Source of the DNA: Polytrichum commune | Taxonomy: Eukaryota; Streptophyta; Polytrichopsida; Polytrichales; Polytrichaceae | Direction: 5' to 3' | Assembly: GCA_950295325.1 (NCBI GenBank) | Contig: OX485805.1 | Location: 6,882,501 to 6,946,500, forward strand | Length of the DNA: 64,000 nucleotides | In this document: one piece after another, positions 9,819-21,740 of the stretch | How positions within the stretch are numbered: the first letter of the stretch is position 1 | How the letters are laid out: the number at the start of each line of letters is the position of its first letter | The notes under the pieces: generated by a model | The model's database searches: none | Seen by the model: only the letters and a program-made list of their open reading frames with translations | Told to the model about the DNA's origin: nothing | Made by a program: the position numbers and the translations under genes

Positions 9819-12800
9819 AAGTTTTTTCATGTGAAGTAGAGAGAAGATTTCACGCATGGGAATCGAACTGTGAACCACTGTAGTCAATTTTGGGTACCTG
9901 TCCACTATCATACTAGCTTGGGGTCATCTTGGACCACACAATTAAATAAATTTGCTTCCCACTGTTTACCTACTATGCTCAAGTCTTTTTCTTTTCTTTT
10001 TTTCTCTACGAGTCAATTGTCCCAGGGGCTCCCTTTCCACAAGATAGAGAACCTTACTTGAGTAGGACCCCTATATTTAAGTGGTATATTGTTTGACGTG
10101 GCTCCAAAAATAGATAACAATAATACATGTGTTCAAAAGAGATTGGACTATGTGTCCAAAATACGATAAACATTCTAGGTTGAACAATTAACATAATTGA
10201 GAGGGTTGAGGGGGGGGGGGGGCTATTTGACCATTTAATAGGCACAAGAATCTTCACTTTAATATTGAAAGATATATTCATATGAGCTCCGAAAATCATG
10301 AGGAAAGTAGCTACGGCCTCGATTTTGGATTTGCTAACCATCTTGTACTAATCACGTGTCTTGGTGCTTGGAGAAGTAGCCATTTTAAGACCCGTCTAAG
10401 TCAAGTTTTTGGGCTTCTTGGACTTTTAAATTCATTTTATTTCATTTCCCAAACAACCCAGCTCGTGGTCTTGGCACACATCCAAAGTGGCAACCATGTT
10501 GAAGCATGATACATCCACTTGGGCTTCAACAATATCATAATCACATGATTTGACTTTCAATTGAAGGAGATATACTTCTCAAATGCACGGATTGACGACT
10601 TGTAAATTTGGAGGTTACCCAATCTTGACGGTAGACGAAAGCTTGCCTTCGTGTGGCTCATTGTCAATGGAAGAATCAACTTTCTTTAGCAATTCGGACA
10701 ACACTTCAAACCAAGCATGCCATGACCAAAAGTCCAACATGAGAGAATTCAAATTCTTACATGCATGTTATTCTAATGTATAATTACATGCATATAAAAT
10801 CATTTGTGAGATCACCTCACTTCAAGGGAAACATTATTTCTAATAAATAAATCGATATGTCCTATTAGAGAGGGTTATCATTTAGAATTGCTTGTTGCTA
10901 TCACAACTATCTATAATACGGGTTGAAAATGATGTCGTCATTTTAGATTTTTAGTGTGTGCTACTATTTGGAATCAATGCAATGCAATAATGTCTTACTC
11001 AGGAGTTCAACTTTTACTAGCAAAAGTTCAATAAGTTGTTCGGACATTATAGAACGTAAACGACTTTGCTTGGAATAGTTACATTCGCCTGAAATAGTTA
11101 AAGCAATGTTACTTTGTATAATTACATGCATTAAATGGGATAATTAGTGCAGTATGCAACATCAAGATCTAAGGAATAAGTTACTCGATTTAAGAACGGT
11201 ATTCTTGGTAAATATTTACAGCAAAGTCAAACTCCCAGTGGTAACCAACATCTTGGTGTAAGGTAAGCAACCCATTCCTTACCACCACCCATTCTTGAAG
11301 CTGAGGCCAACCTATTTCCATGTAGCACAACATCAACCCCTAATCATTGTTGACATACCATGATTGAAATCCAACTTAGCCAAATGTCAACGACTAAGTT
11401 GATAACTAGGTTTAGATTACAAGCATGTTCAAGTGCCACAAATTATCGATTATGGGAATCAAGCGTTCTCAATCTTGTAACCAATCGGTGATTGGAAAGT
11501 GGTCAGCCTATATCACGAGTACATGTCAAAGAAAATATGCACTTCGAAACTTCATAATATATTGATTATTATGAAAAAAAATTATGAAAATTTATACATT
11601 GCTTCTTGTTTCTATTTCTCTACGTGTGGAATTTTTACTCTGGTCATACCTAAACCATAGATATGCTAAATTGCTTAGCTGGTCAGGAATGGATTGCTTA
11701 CCTCAACTTTCCATTCTTTGAAAACTGTCACTTGGTGATGTCTCTAAGATTGTTCTTTGCTTTGGCTATTTGCAGGCAAGTGTACTCCATGTTTGAGGAT
11801 TTTGCATATTTGGTGCATCACAGTGTACTCTAAAAAATTAAATTTTTTATTGTGAACTTATTCATAATATTAGCAAGGGAATACGTAGTCCCATATCCAT
11901 GGAGCATGGAATTGAAGCACGGAATGAGCAAGGGAATGGTTTACTGTTGGTCCAAGCAGATATTACACTTTAATATAGATCAAGAGCCAATTAGAAAATA
12001 TTCTATTGATCCCCTTCCAATTGCCTTGGGGCCTTAGATGTCTCACGTCAAAGTGTGTTCCTCAACAACTTATCATTTTTTTATTTTTTTATTTTTTTGA
12101 AAACCTATCATATTTTGTTGTCCATATTTGGAGAACCACTCATAAAAGTATATGCTATTAAGCTCACCGTGGGTTTTCAACAATGGCTTGCTCACCTACC
12201 CTCCTCTTGATTATTTATGACTGCTTCACACAATGGCCGTCCAAGTTGAGAGGTTGTGGGTTTGAATGGCCAAACTTTGTTGAGAGTCCAAAGAAATGGG
12301 CTGAAAATTTGCAATAAAATGTAGGAATTGGAGCCTTTGGCCGGGCATAGTGTGAAGCCTCCAAAGGCCAAGCCCAAGAGTCCAAAAGAAGAAGGAGCAT
12401 CATCCCATTTTATTCCATGCCCAAAACAACCCCTCCATTCTAACGGCCAAGATCTTATCATGTTTTTTTTTTTTTTTTAAATAAATGAAAAAGTCGACAA
12501 CCTCTCAAACATAGTGTGGGTTTTCATTTGTGTCCGACCCAAACTTCCTTTGAGAGTATGTCGCCTTGGCAAAAACATATTGCCATGTACGCATTTTAAA
12601 TTGCAATGGCATTTGGACTTTGGCCTCTAGTGTGAAGGGTCGAGAGGCCGAATTCTTGGGTTCTTGCACTCTGATTGGAGGAAATCGATGGCCTCTCGAC
12701 CTTCGACCAAGTAGTCTCGCTTTCCCAACACCTGGCCAATCAAGGATTTAACACTTTTAACAAATCGACAAACATGTGGAAGCCATCATGGGGTCTATCT

Positions 12801-12829
12801 CACTAGGAAACCCACGACAACCCACAACA
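9819..12829. other. Repeat-derived intergenic DNA, no gene recognised
   Basis: Contains a second GATTGGACTACGTG-type repeat with a G run (10135-10260). Near 12200-12450 there is a stretch resembling the GGGCCACTTCACAC repeats (TCACACAATGGCCGTCC), followed by a run of T. Short open frames here show no family features. Confidence 0.4.
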
Positions 12830-13385
12830 ATCCAACAACTTCAAAAATCACATTACATGATTTCAAGGAGGTTTTTCTTGCTGCAAAGTGGAATTCTTTT
12901 CATCTCTCACAGAAGAAACTAGATTACCTCCACCTCAAGGATTTTCTCAAATACAAATGTGAATTGTACTTGAAGCAACCATTGTCACTGCCACAACGCA
13001 AGATCATTGTTGCTTATCGCATTGCAAACCATAGACTTGCAATCTAAACCAGACGAGGGTGACTATCCCTATCTCTAGAGGTAATAATAGACAAAGCCAC
13101 TTTTGCTCTTACAATGCAGCTGAAAACAAGGGACATTGTATGTTGGAGTGTCCCTTATATAACCCCACTAGAGATAAATCTCTATCAATATTTACGAATG
13201 TAATGTCAAGGAGTCTCGAGTCTTTCTTCCAGTTGGATCATCAAGTTGATATTAGTCTCTATCTCACAAAGCCTACTGCACTCCGCCACTCTAGGGAATT
13301 AATCGGTTTGAAACCCTCCTAATGTACGTTTTAGTCTCATTAGCCTTTTGACTTCCTGGACTCTAAAATCGATCTCATTTCATTA
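12830..13385 (+). mobile_element. 3' fragment of a non-LTR retrotransposon, second copy
   Basis: Plus-strand frames read LDYLHLKDFLKYKCELYLKQ, then PQRKIIVAYRIANHRL. After a stop and frame change come CSYNAAENKGHCMLECPLYN, FFQLDHQVDISLYL and HSRELIGLKPS. This is the same C-terminal block as on the minus strand at 4.3-4.6 kb, with the zf-RVT cysteine/histidine pattern. The 3' end reads CTCATTTCATT. It is decayed and not functional. Confidence 0.7.
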
Positions 13386-13932
13386 GATAAATGCCCTTAA
13401 CATCTACCAAGAGGGAGGACAAACCAAGGGAGGGAAGACAAAAACCTTGATTACTATTGTAAAGCCCAAGGATTGTTATTTAAAACTAAAGTAACCTTAA
13501 ATCGGAGCCAAAGACCATTAGTCCCATCAAGCTTATATTGGGTTAGCAGCCAATGTAGAGGGGGGCAGTTTTTCCATTCCAGTAGCAACCGTTATGTTTG
13601 AATAACAGTTTTCAAAAAGAGCAAAAACAACATGCCAACTTTGTCAAATAAAGAGACACAAAAACATTGAGAAAACCAAAACCTTGGTACCGAATTCCTT
13701 GGACTTGACCTTTCATGTCATCTAACCATGTTGAAATACATCCATTTTGTTGGATTCAAGATTTGAGCTCGCTTTTTTCATCGTTTTATGTACCAAAGTG
13801 ACAAATCGTTGAGAACTTCGAAATTAATGTTACATTCACACTAACTTGCAACATAGTAAATGTTTCCATAATGCTCACTGTGATGATGAACTGAACATTA
13901 GGTAGTAACCTATGGTTGGGTGGGGGTGCTTA

Positions 13933-14360
13933 GGGTTTCCACAAGGGTTGCTCGCCCACCAGATTCTAGATAATAGTAGGTCGGAGGTGTTCGCATGTAG
14001 TTAAGCACAAGCCGTCATCCAATCATAATTTGGGGGTTTGTTAGAATGTGGAGGGTTGTGGACACGGGCCGCTAGACTTTCATGCATTCATTAAAAAATA
14101 TTTAACTTATAAGTGTTGGTCACCAAAGGATTAAGATCGGTTGAAGCTCCAGAGAACTACTCTTGGTTTAGAATTCCATTATTGGAAATCGAGAGGAGGA
14201 TGAGGAGGAGTTTAGTAGGTGGGTCCATAATTGAAAAGATGGGAGTAGCTAGTTGGCACATATGAACCCTACCCCACCATATTCCCTCTACATTTGGGCA
14301 AGTTTGTCCTTATTCACACTAGAATATGGTGGGCGAGTGGCCTAAATGGAAACGTATCCT
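13933..14360 (+). mobile_element. GGGTGAG-family MITE, copy 3
   Basis: Same orientation and interior as the copy at 4873-5295 (AATAGTAGGTCGGAGGTGTTCG, ATGGGAGTAGCTAGTTGGC, CACCATATTCCCTCTAC). The terminal repeats are more diverged. TTA precedes the left end. Confidence 0.7.
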
Positions 14361-15430
14361 CAACCAACCCTAAAGCTTATTTAACTTATTTTTGGACTCC
14401 TTTGGATAATTGGTATGCATGATCGACTCAGCAAATTGGCTTAGACATGGTAGAAATATAAAGAAAATAATTTGCACATCATATGAAAATACTACAAATT
14501 CATGAAGTCGCTTACCCCTAGCTTCTTAAACACATCCCTAGACCCACACTTTTTCCACAACAAATAGCTCCCAAAACCGTCCAGACACTCACCAAAACCA
14601 TTCCGGGTTCTTATCCTAAAGTCAACCCCGCTTTTCCCATCTTTTGTCGATACCGCCTTTGCACAAAAACCAACACTCCACCCAATAATAAATAAATAAA
14701 ATTTTGTTAAGGCCCATCTCTTTGAGATGTGCCCCTACACTATCACCCAAGGTGAAAATGCATGCAATTTCTACTATAGCATGTGCATTTATTTTGGGGG
14801 GAAATATTGACCCCAAAATTAGCATAAGAAGCCCCGATTAGTATAGAGGGACCCACTTGAGACGAATAAACCACAAATCTACGAGTTATGTTTTTACTAG
14901 ACCCCCTCTACCTTGGGTAATAATTGTAGGGGGCCAATTCAAAGAGGAGGGTGTCTAGCCATGGCCTTCAATTCATAACTATTACAGACTTAAGTTAGAT
15001 CTTCTTCCCAATGAACAGAGAAAACCGACCGCTACTTATATATGAACAGGCTGAGTTTAAAAAATTACCGGTCAAAATTAAAGACTCTAGAATAATCACC
15101 CATCTTTGAGAGGAATCTATAAAATATACCTTGAATTAATAAAGAAAACCGAAAGATCACAACATGTAACCAGTTGGACTTGGAAACACTAGGATCTTGA
15201 CCGATTATGCACATGAAAATATCCCGAAATACTGCTTCTTCCTTGCACATATGGATGAACACCGTTCATTGAAACACGGGACGAGAAGGCTTTCATGTGC
15301 TCAATGAACAATATTTCATCCTTACTGACAACCTGGCCCTATGTTAAAAATACACCCTACAAGACAAAGGGTACTCATGTTTTTAAAGAACCCCATTGAA
15401 GGAAAATGGATTACTACACAAACAACTTTC
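14361..15430. other. Intergenic DNA with one AACCGGTT-family remnant
   Basis: No gene recognised. At about 15065-15215 a minus-strand relative of the short AACCGGTT-rich repeat is visible (AAAACCGAAAGAT, CATGTAACCAGTTGGACTTG, GACCGATTATGC). Confidence 0.45.
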
Positions 15431-15433
15431 TCA

Positions 15434-16014
15434 GGGCCACTTCACACACAAGGCTGAAGGCCCCTGACCATGGCAATGTAAGAGCTCTTATTGGTCGAAA
15501 AGGCGGAGACCGTCCAAGTTCACTTCACACTAGGAGGTGAAGGTCTAAAGGCCCAAAGACAAGTTTGTTAATGAAAAGTCTACATGGAGTCCTACATGGC
15601 AGGTTGTGGATAAGGGTGTATAATCTACCGGAATTTGCGCCAGACCCACCTTCAAGAGGTGGACCTGACGCAAATTCCGGGAGACCATGATTTTTTTAAT
15701 AATTTTTATCAACATGACATATTATAGGACAGATTGCAAGGCAGATTCCAAGACAAACAACCACCACCAAGTAATTCTCTTAAACTGATAAAGTTTGAGA
15801 CATATTATATTAAACCAAATCCTCCCCCTTTTTTTCTGCCAACAAAATATGCATTGGTCCCGCAACATGGTTCATTCTAACTTCACACTATGCTTGAGGG
15901 CCCAAGACTACATAAAATGGCTTTCCGCAACACCCATGGTACAGCCCTTGGATGAGTGTCAAGGGTCCTCACCATTACAAGGTCACGGCTCTTGGCTCAT
16001 GTGTGAAGTGGCCC
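15434..16014. mobile_element. GGGCCACTTCACAC MITE-like element, copy 1
   Basis: A 581 bp segment with inverted ends GGGCCACTTCACACA and the reverse complement ending GTGTGAAGTGGCCC. The flanks are TCA and TTA. Internal text (CAAGGGTCCTCACCATTACA and GTCACGGCTCTTGGCTCATG) recurs at 18.43-18.59 kb in the other orientation. No protein family is encoded; the matching translated strings reflect DNA identity. Confidence 0.5.
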
Positions 16015-16108
16015 TTAGTGACCATGCATGTCGACTAACTTTCACCGATGGGCCCGGGACCACCGCCAGTTATATATGGGTAAAGCAACATCATGGAGTG
16101 CTAGAGAG

Positions 16109-17464
16109 CAAGCTATAAATTTGACACCCTAGCCAAATTTCCAGGGGACACCCTGTCCCAAATTTTGGGTGTCTCAAGGACACCCTGCTCCAATTTTTGG
16201 GTGTCCTCATAAATTTCTCTTAAAATTTTTTTTTTGGTCAAAATAGGTACAATTTTGAAAAATATATAATATCATTTCAAAATCTCAATCAAAAATCAAA
16301 AAATCACTACATATCATAACTTGCAATGCAAATCAAACCTACAAGCGGCGGCCTTTCATAGCACACCACTTTACCCATACTTGTTCAAAGTCAATGGCCT
16401 CTATGGGGATTTTTGCCATTGCAACTCTCATTTGTGCTTCCAAAGTCTCTAATACCAAACTACACCGTAAAGTAGATTTAATATGATTTTGAGTAGAAAA
16501 TCCTCTCTCACAAGAAGCTGTACTAGCAGGAATTACAAGAACAGCTTGCCACAACTTTGTCATATGAGGATATCTTCCAACATAGTCCAAATTGGAAGAA
16601 TAAACCATCCAAGCTTGGTGCATTTTAAGACCACCACATGAAATATGAAGTGTATCCAAAAAACCTCGAAGCTCTGATTTTAAACCACACTCATCAAAAA
16701 AATTCCCTCCATTAGTGCTAATTGGATTAAAACTCACCTCAAAAATTTCAAAATAAGCTTGTTGCCTTGAAATGAATGGTTGAAACTTGGACAGCATTCA
16801 AATGCACATATCTTTGCCAATACAAATTCAAACTGAGCAAAACAAACACCACAAGAAGCGTAATCTTCATAGCTTTCCAAAAATGTAAAGAAGTGTGTAA
16901 TCGGATAAGAACCGACCTTACAAATTGCAAAACCAAATCGATCAATTTCTAGAACTAGGCGACCTTCATATGCTCATAACTTTGTCTATACAACTCGGAA
17001 TGAAGCAAGACTACCACCAAAAGAAGCGAAATTTCAATAGCTTTCCAACGATATGCAGAACACATCAATCAGATAAAAATTTGATCTAAAAACCTCGGAT
17101 TCAGATTGTGGATCTTAGTTTAGGGTTTAGGGTAAGAGATGCTACGAAAAAGACACCATTTGATAAGTGTTGTGAGTGTGAGTAGGGTTTTACAAAGAGA
17201 ACCTAGTTCCCATGGTTCTCATGTTTATTTCATCATTTTACATTTAAACTTCCTTAATCCAAACTTCATATGTTTAAGAACTTCATATGTTCAGGGCCAT
17301 AGGCCCTACAAGTACAAGGGACACCTTAAATTTTTTTTGGGTGTAAAAATGACACCCTTGTAGGATTTTTGGGTGTCCTCGAGGACACCCAAAATGAGAT
17401 TTGGGTGTCATAGGACACCCTAGGAAGCAAAATACACCCCCCAGGGTGTCAATTTTATGCCTTG
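16109..17464 (-). mobile_element. hAT transposon, internally decayed, bounded by 8-bp target duplication
   Basis: A 1356 bp element flanked by CTAGAGAG at 16101-16108 and 17465-17472. The terminal inverted repeats start CAAG(C/G)(T/C)ATAAA and share TTGACACCCT. Both ends are packed with GACACCC/GGGTGTC motifs in both orientations, like the subterminal transposase-binding repeats of other hAT elements. A minus-strand frame (16339-16797) keeps the end of the hAT dimerisation domain. The element is much shorter than an autonomous hAT, so most of the transposase is missing. Confidence 0.88.
16339..16797 (-). pseudogene. hAT transposase remnant (C-terminal dimerisation domain)
   Basis: The 150-residue frame contains LWQAVLVIPASTASCERGFS, TQNHIKSTLRCSL and LETLEAQMRVAMAKI. 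This is the conserved hAT C-terminal dimerisation block with its ASxxxCERxFS signature. The N-terminal BED finger and most of the RNase H-like catalytic core are absent, so it cannot be an active transposase. It lies inside the hAT element with matching ends and orientation. Confidence 0.85.
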
Positions 17465-17523
17465 CTAGAGAGAACTATTGTTAGCTTAACTATTATTAAT
17501 TTTTTATTTATATGGTCATATCA

Positions 17524-17860
17524 TCCCGGGCTAGATCACATCTTCATTCGGTTGGGCCCCACCCCTCTCACACCTCCTCCACTGCCCGGACTTTTTGTCC
17601 GCACCTACGTGGGAACTCATCCCTGCTCGGAACCAATGTGACAGTACCCAATCCAAATTACAAATATTCGAGTTGATATCACTTTCATTATTCCCGAGTT
17701 GATTGATGGAGTTCCTTCACATGCCAAAGGAGCTTATTTGTTTAAGTGACCGGGAATTGTCACATTGGTTCCCACACATGTTGGGCAGGAAGACCGGACA
17801 ATGAAGGAGGCGTGGGAGGGGCGGGACCCAGCTGAATGAAGATGTGATCTAGCCTGGGGC
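17524..17860. mobile_element. Hairpin MITE, Mutator-like, 10-bp target duplication
   Basis: A 337 bp insertion whose left (CTAGATCACATCTTCATTC...) and right (GAATGAAGATGTGATCTAG) arms are inverted repeats over roughly 110 bases with scattered mismatches. It is flanked by GGTCATATCA (17514-17523) and GGTCATACCA (17861-17870), one mismatch in 10. Long inverted repeats with a 9-11 bp duplication fit Mutator-like elements. It carries no coding sequence. Confidence 0.75.
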
Positions 17861-17954
17861 GGTCATACCATTGGGTTCTATTTTTGTGCATGAGTCGTCC
17901 AAAACCTTACCATCATCAACTCGGGCATATAACTACACCATTTATGGTATTTAT

Positions 17955-18605
17955 GCCCACTTCACACACGAGCCAAGAGCCGTGACCATGAAATTGTGAG
18001 AGCACAAAGAAAGTGTCCAACGACCGTCCCAAGACACCTTCAAAATCATGTAATGTGGTCATGGATCCTCAAGTGTAGTGTGAAGTCATATGTGACCGGA
18101 CCCTCAAGAAAATGCTATTTCAATGAGTTTCTAGTCATGCGGGTCCTCACACATGAAAAAATAGAATAAAGCAACAGTTGTGAGCGTTCAAAATGCCATG
18201 GTCTCCCAGTGTCGTGTTAGGCTTACCTCCAAGAGATGGTTTATGAAAATAGTCCAAGTGACCATGGAACACGATCGGTTCGATGCCATGTAATCCATGT
18301 AGACTTTACATCCATCTAGCATTCACATACTCCATCGGTCCCTCAAGCGTAGTGTGAAGTAGCGAACTTGGACCGGCTCCGCCTTTCCCACCAATAAGAG
18401 TGCTCGAAGTGTAATGGTCACGGGCTCTCAGGGCCACTTCACACATGAGCCAAGAGCCGTGACCTTGTAATGGTGAGGACCCTTGACTCTCATCCAAAGG
18501 CCGTACCATGGGTGTTGGGAAAGCCATTTTATGTAGTCTTACATTGAAATGGTCAAGGGCCTTCAGCGTTGTGTGTGAAGTGGCCCTCGGTCTCGCGTGT
18601 GAAGT
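17955..18605. repeat. GGGCCACTTCACAC family block, copies 2 and 3
   Basis: Multiple CACTTCACAC/GTGTGAAGTG motifs. A compact 156 bp unit at 18431-18586 has inverted GGGCCACTTCACACA ends. The stretch 18030-18420 is also present at about 26762-27115 (TCAAGTGTAGTGTGAAGTCA, CTCCAAGAG, GACTTTACATCCAT, GGACCGGCTCC). Open frames here are repeat-derived and not supported as genes. Confidence 0.6.
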
Positions 18606-18963
18606 GGCCTTAAGTAACCAATCCAACCTTACCGCCAAACATAGACTTTTCCTCTTCACCTACCAAACGGGAGTCTCTTATCCGAGGGTGAGAACAGCTA
18701 ATCGAAAGCTCCTAAAAGGCACCTAATTTAAACTAGAACCGAGCTGTCACTAATCTAAACAATGGATACTAATATTAAAATTCCCAGTACCATATTCCAC
18801 CATGGTTATGAAGGGATAGGGACTTTTTGCATGCGATGCTAGAGTCCTCTTCTCTATATTTTTGGGTTCAAGGAACTGCAGGGGAACATATATAAAGTAA
18901 TGTTATCGGGGTACAACAACCATTCACTCTTTTGGCATATTTAATCATCGGAGTCAAGTTTTG

Positions 18964-19610
18964 TTTTTTTTTTTTTTTTTTTTTTTTTTGAGACAGAAGG
19001 CAACCAGCCAACGCCAAAGAATTGAAGAAAAAAGCAAACCGCACCCATCACCGAGGGGAGGCGGAACCCCTCGGGTGCGGGACACCGCCACGTAAACGCA
19101 CCAAGAAACCGACCCCACCACGGACAACCCCCCTACCCCACCCTACCAAGGAACCACCCCCACCCCACCTGCCAAGGACAACCCCCAAACCACCAACCCC
19201 AACCAAAGCGGGGAAGACCACTACCTACCATAGCCCTTCCAATTCCAATCAACGTGTAAATTCCTCCGCCTACATAAGACTTCCCGTGCTCCCCATGTTT
19301 TGTCAAAGCCTTGGAGCATCGCAACCTTCGCAAAGTCGTTAGTTTTGATAATGCCAAGCACCCTATTCCATGCCGCTTTGGCATAGATGATAAGCCCATC
19401 CCACACAAGCCGTTTAACCTTAGATTCATGCCAGTGTTCATGATTAAACACTTTATCGTTGCGTTCAATCCTTTGGACCATCGGAGTCAAGTTTTGGATC
19501 GATCGGTTAGTGGAATCCACCACATAATTTTTGAATTTTTTTCTTCTTCCAAATAATAGCAAATGAGATTCATTGCAAAAAAAAAGGAGGAACCAGCCGA
19601 GGCACAAACA
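18964..19610 (-). mobile_element. 5'-truncated L1-type LINE 3' end
   Basis: A 26-base T run (18964-18989) on the plus strand is the poly-A tail of a minus-strand insertion. Next comes the family tail (GAGACAGAAGGC...GCCAACGCCAAA). The minus-strand frame reads VFNHEHWHESKVKRLVWDG, AAWNRVLGIIKTNDFAKVAM, LQGFDKTWGAREVLCRRRNL. The same residues appear in the plus-strand LINE near 25.2-25.4 kb, so both are one family. Confidence 0.8.
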
Positions 19611-20690
19611 ATGTGATTGTTAAAGAACTCCTATCCCAATGTGCCTTTCCCAATAGATTAATGAATCCATGTGCGTTAAGTTACCACTTAGTTCATTATT
19701 TCCATAGCAACCACTTCAAAGAAGGGGATGGTTTTCATGTGAGAAGTGTTGTATAACATTACTAAGCATACACATGATGGTCTTTTTTCAAAGAAAGATG
19801 ATGCAATTAAATTACTTTGATGATTTACAAGTGTTTGTCAATAGTTTTACAATTCATAACCTAAGTGCTCCGCATGAATGGTGAATCCCGGGATCAAAGG
19901 ATAATTATGTTCATATGATACATGGGTCCACGGAACACAATCAAGGAGTCGTGTTATGTTATGTACCACTTCAATGTCACTCAACCATTGTTCTAGTGTG
20001 ATTAGCTATTATTATGGTGTGTGCTCCCCCCACTCAAAGTACATACTAAGTTGAGTAATGTTATCCCCCCCCCCCCCTCCCACATCTTCTAGACTTAAAG
20101 ATTGCCACTAAAATTCACATCTAGGCAATCAATCTTTCCCTAGTCTTTCCACCTTCAATGGTAAATACTCGAGTATAAATGTGTGTTATTAAGACAATTT
20201 TCTTCATGCACCCACTTTTTGTAGGATATAAAACACACAATGAGTGCGAGATGGTTAGCAAATCCATATTGTGCCCATAACCATTTGCTTCATTGTTTTC
20301 GGAGCTATCACATGAATATCCCATTCATTGTCATAATTCATTATTCATTAAATGGTCGTATAGGTTCCCTCGATTATGTTGATTGTTAAGCCTATAGCAA
20401 TTAGCATATTATGAGCACGTAGTCCAACCTCTTTTGACCACCTATCTTATTGAAACGTGCCCTTTCTAAATAAATAAATAAATAAATATATATATATATA
20501 TATATATAACATAGGTGTTAAGGTTCACATGTACCCATGTTTGAAGTGAGCTATGCTTTGTAGAGACATCCTCATCACACCAGAAGGAAGCGATGCGAGG
20601 AAGACGAGGAGTTTGAGCAACCAGTGAAGGGGGTGAGAGCTCGGTGAAGGAGCCTGAGGAGAAACCAACAAATACGCGCCAGGACTGAGG
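19611..20690. other. Intergenic DNA, no gene recognised
   Basis: Holds a 13-base C run (20065-20077), a remnant of the GTAGTCCAA repeat (about 20410-20450) and a TAAA/TA microsatellite (about 20469-20508). Nothing else is supported. Confidence 0.5.
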
Positions 20691-20694
20691 GACC

Positions 20695-20830
20695 AGCGTA
20701 AGGGACTAGGGCAAGAGCTGCGGGACCAGCAAAGAGAGGACCCAGCCCGAGAGCATGCGGCCAGTGAGAGCTAAGGGACTAGGGCAGGAGCTGCGGGACC
20801 AGCAAAGAGAGGACCCAGCCCGAGAGCCAA
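20695..20830 (+). repeat. Tandem GC-rich minisatellite, two units of about 65 bp
   Basis: The string GGGACTAGGGCAAGAGCTGC and GACCAGCAAAGAGAGGACCC repeats once (GGGCAGGAGCTGC in the second unit), with CCCGAGAGC ending each unit. It sits in a GC- and purine-rich island directly upstream of the LTR-like stretch. Confidence 0.75.
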
Positions 20831-21039
20831 GCGGCCGAAAGCCTGAGGGACCAACAGGAGAGGGAACTAAATGGACGGTGGAAACGGGGCCATTTGAGGA
20901 CGAGGACGGCCATCGGCCTCTGAAGTTAGCAAGCCGGTTCGGGTCGGCCGAACGGAAGTGGAGACGAACTGGTTTGAGCCTCGGACAATAAATGTAAATA
21001 GGACCATTTTGAGAAGCGTAGAGGCGCGGTCCTATTTCC

Positions 21040-21740
21040 GTTTAGGAGCACATGTTAAATAGAATTAGGATGAATGAAATTCCAACTAGGGTGATAGGAA
21101 AAGTTATGTACATGGATAGTACATGTTGGACTATTTAGATTTAAACTCTATGAATTAAGACATTTAAACTCTGCTATAATTAGATTCAGTGCTAAAATTA
21201 GCCGAGCTAACATTTACAAAAATTCTAGGGAAACGTAGATTTGTGAGACTATATAAGGAGGCCACTAGAGGGCCCTAATACACTTCATTTCATCCCGAAT
21301 ATTATACATGAGTATCCGGACCTCGGACTTTGTTGAGACGTGAGGATTGAGCGTCCGAACTCGGACTATTGTTGAGACGTGAGGCATGAGTGTCCAAACT
21401 CGGACTTTGTTGAGACGTGAGGCACCTATGGTGATTAATTAGCTTAGGAATTAGAGAATTAATCCGAGACGGGAGGCACCGAAGGGCATTCGGACTTAAG
21501 AACGCTCGTGGAAACAATACAATCAACCGCGGCAACGAATCGAACTCGCCAAGTATTATTACTCAAGCGGGCGAGGTTGGGATTTCCGTGCCGACGCGGG
21601 ACGATTAAAGACTTAGAAAATAAACTAAAATTACCGAGGAGGCCACATGATTTTGGAGTTGCGGGAACTTCAAGGACCTTAGGAAAGTGGACACAAATTC
21701 ACCGAAGGAAACGATTAAGAGAAGTAACTTATATGTAACA
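21040..21740 (+). mobile_element. Possible LTR fragment with TATA box and 38-bp tandem repeats
   Basis: A TATATAAGG string at about 21250 is followed at 21309-21425 by three tandem 38-39 bp units built on CGGACTTTGTTGAGACGTGAGG-like text. This TATA-plus-leader structure is typical of an LTR U3/R region. I cannot find paired LTRs, a primer-binding site or gag/pol frames here, so this may be a solo or broken LTR, or something else. Confidence 0.35.

Noticed and set aside
15795-16118. Plus-strand frame sharing a long peptide string with a minus-strand frame at 18.3-18.7 kb
   Set aside because: Both lie in copies of one DNA repeat; nothing indicates protein-level constraint.
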